A DNA stretch of 14,690 nucleotides from an uncultured Blautia sp. Its GTDB lineage: Bacteria; Bacillota; Clostridia; Lachnospirales; Lachnospiraceae. The notes under the pieces are model-generated. The model ran no database searches, was not told the DNA's origin, and worked only from the letters and a program-made list of their open reading frames with translations. Each line of letters opens with the position of its first letter. Position 1 is the stretch's first letter. The position numbers were made by a program, and so were the translations under genes. Below are positions 14,546 to 14,690 of this stretch, one piece after another. The stretch lies in assembly GCA_934426285.1 (NCBI GenBank), contig CAKRYE010000050.1:1-14690 (forward strand), in the 5' to 3' direction.

Positions 14546-14560
14546 TTAAGAATAACTCCC
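14527..14560 (-). terminator. Intrinsic terminator of the gene at the right edge
   Basis: On the minus strand GGGAGUUA (from 14560) pairs with UAGCUCCC (to 14533) with one wobble pair, followed by a C and five U residues. It ends the transcript of the probable GGGtGRT gene, whose stop codon is 58 bases upstream. Confidence 0.75.
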
Positions 14561-14618
14561 TTTCTATTATTTTTATTACTCCGTTTGGACACGATAAATG
14601 CTTATTTTAAGCTATTTA

Positions 14619-14690
14619 TTAGAATTTACCAGCTTTAGCAGCTTCCTCGATGGAAACAGCTACTGCAACTGTCATACCAACCATTGGGTT
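14619..14690 (-). CDS. Probable GGGtGRT-family protein, C-terminal fragment (runs off right edge)
   Basis: Only the last 23 codons and the stop are present. The peptide NPMVGMTVAVAVSIEEAAK followed by AGKF resembles the NPMVG-x-(S/T)-VAVAV-x-(I/V)-EEA ending of GGGtGRT proteins, a conserved family of unknown function common in Clostridia. The identification rests on recall of this ending from a short fragment; the diagnostic GGGtGRT motif itself is outside the window. The reading frame is open to the window edge and a terminator follows downstream. Confidence 0.6.
   Translation of the reverse strand, partial: NPMVGMTVAVAVSIEEAAKAGKF

Noticed and set aside
1..14690. CRISPR arrays, insertion sequences, phage genes, tRNA or rRNA genes
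   Set aside because: No spaced repeat series, transposase or integrase frames, or cloverleaf and rRNA-like segments were seen in any intergenic stretch.

Overview
The window looks like chromosomal DNA from a low-to-mid GC Gram-positive anaerobe of the Clostridia, most likely a gut Lachnospiraceae (Blautia/Dorea/Ruminococcus-like). This is inferred from strong GGAGG ribosome-binding sites, TTGACA/TATAAT promoters, many U-tailed intrinsic terminators, a type III glutamine synthetase, an Fe-S type PurF, a Clostridium-type cellobiose phosphorylase and a GGGtGRT protein. There is no phage, insertion sequence, CRISPR array, rRNA or tRNA.

Left half (1-8919): a glutamine/nitrogen neighbourhood. On the minus strand are pyrG (CTP synthase) followed after 19 bases by the start of the glutamate synthase large subunit gene (cut by the left edge), an HPr-like gene without the phosphorylatable histidine, and purF. 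Divergent from purF on the plus strand are a 699-residue type III glutamine synthetase gene and an ammonium transporter gene whose product carries a C-terminal PII domain. Five of these six products make, use, sense or feed glutamine, glutamate or ammonium. The leaders of pyrG-gltB, glnA and amtB each contain an intrinsic terminator whose 5' arm overlaps a small hairpin with a six-base loop (AAAGGC, AAAGGC and AAAAGC). The stem sequences differ but remain paired. This resembles the terminator/antiterminator switches used by ANTAR-domain proteins and is the most interesting feature here.

Right half (8920-14690): a TRIC-family membrane protein and a LacI-family regulator on the minus strand. 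Divergent from the regulator is a cellobiose phosphorylase gene (GH94, 811 residues). The 430-base region between regulator and phosphorylase holds two identical 11-base operator-like sites, two good promoters, and a direct/inverted repeat cluster. A convergent LysR-family regulator and the last 23 codons of a probable GGGtGRT-family protein end the window, both on the minus strand.

No wholly new multi-gene system is evident. The points worth following up are the shared leader RNA switch, the Amt-PII fusion, the histidine-less HPr, and the structured intergenic elements at 6848-6939 and 10815-10856. All promoter and operator calls come from reading the sequence by eye.
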